A stretch of DNA of 64,000 bases from an uncultured Bacteroides sp. (GTDB lineage Bacteria > Bacteroidota > Bacteroidia > Bacteroidales > Bacteroidaceae). The notes under the pieces were generated by a model, which saw only the letters and a program-made list of their open reading frames with translations, had not been told where the DNA came from and ran no database searches. The position numbers and the translations under genes are program-made. Positions 63,988 to 64,000 of this stretch are shown here, in pieces. Positions within the stretch are counted from its first letter, which is position 1; each line of letters starts with the position of its first letter. Location: NCBI GenBank assembly GCA_900755095.1, contig CAAEFE010000013.1, positions 42,353 through 106,352 of the forward strand, read 5' to 3'.

Positions 63988-64000
63988 AAAACTCCTTTAT

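Overview
The window looks like a Bacteroides chromosome, most likely from the B. thetaiotaomicron/ovatus group. The signs are three SusC/SusD pairs, ECF sigma/FecR regulation, lipoproteins with acidic residues after the lipobox Cys, NigD-like and DUF1735-LamG proteins, an oxyR-dps divergon, and many promoters with the Bacteroides -7 box TAnnTTTG. From memory only, the gene order (pflBA, aqpZ-oxyR-dps, men operon) resembles the BT_47xx region of B. thetaiotaomicron; I did not check this.

Layout. 1-2844: 3' part of pflB, then pflA (anaerobic pyruvate cleavage). 2872-6851: a phage-flavoured accessory cluster (T7-lysozyme-like amidase, small membrane protein, HU-like protein, DUF4248 protein, primase/VirE-type ATPase) ending in GTGAGGGT inverted repeats and a 19-bp perfect hairpin. 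6871-7946: a HigBA-like toxin-antitoxin pair and a small gene split by a frameshift. 8054-20678: a SusC/D locus under an ECF sigma/FecR pair whose effectors are phosphoester-type enzymes (histidine phosphatase, EEP-fold and metallo-beta-lactamase-fold proteins) rather than glycosidases, interrupted by a self-contained ATPase/nuclease-like gene. 20891-22762: an ECF sigma factor with a membrane protein that joins an anti-sigma-like front to a predicted outer-membrane barrel. 22926-26146: NigD-like lipoprotein, aquaporin, oxyR and dps. 26269-42413: a polysaccharide/N-glycan utilisation locus (GH3, DUF1573, two DUF1735-LamG proteins, GH18, SusD, SusC, FecR, an FGE-like/sialidase-fold fusion, divergent sigma factor). 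42786-49879: menaquinone operon (HAD-hotdog fusion, menF, menD, menB, menC, menE). 49963-54776: DUF488, a membrane-tethered AraC regulator, GNAT-YoaP, rlmF, a LuxR-type regulator. 54846-59561: a third SusC/D pair without enzymes. 59696-63378: a decayed PLP-enzyme gene beside a three-gene type II restriction-modification operon. 63903-63987: tRNA-Ser(TGA).

The best candidates for something undescribed are (i) the amidase/HU/primase cluster with its GTGAGGGT repeats, which recur 36 kb away inside the end of menE; (ii) the phosphoester-oriented SusC/D locus; (iii) the sigma factor/IM-to-OM fusion pair; and (iv) the R-M operon that sits against a truncated gene.
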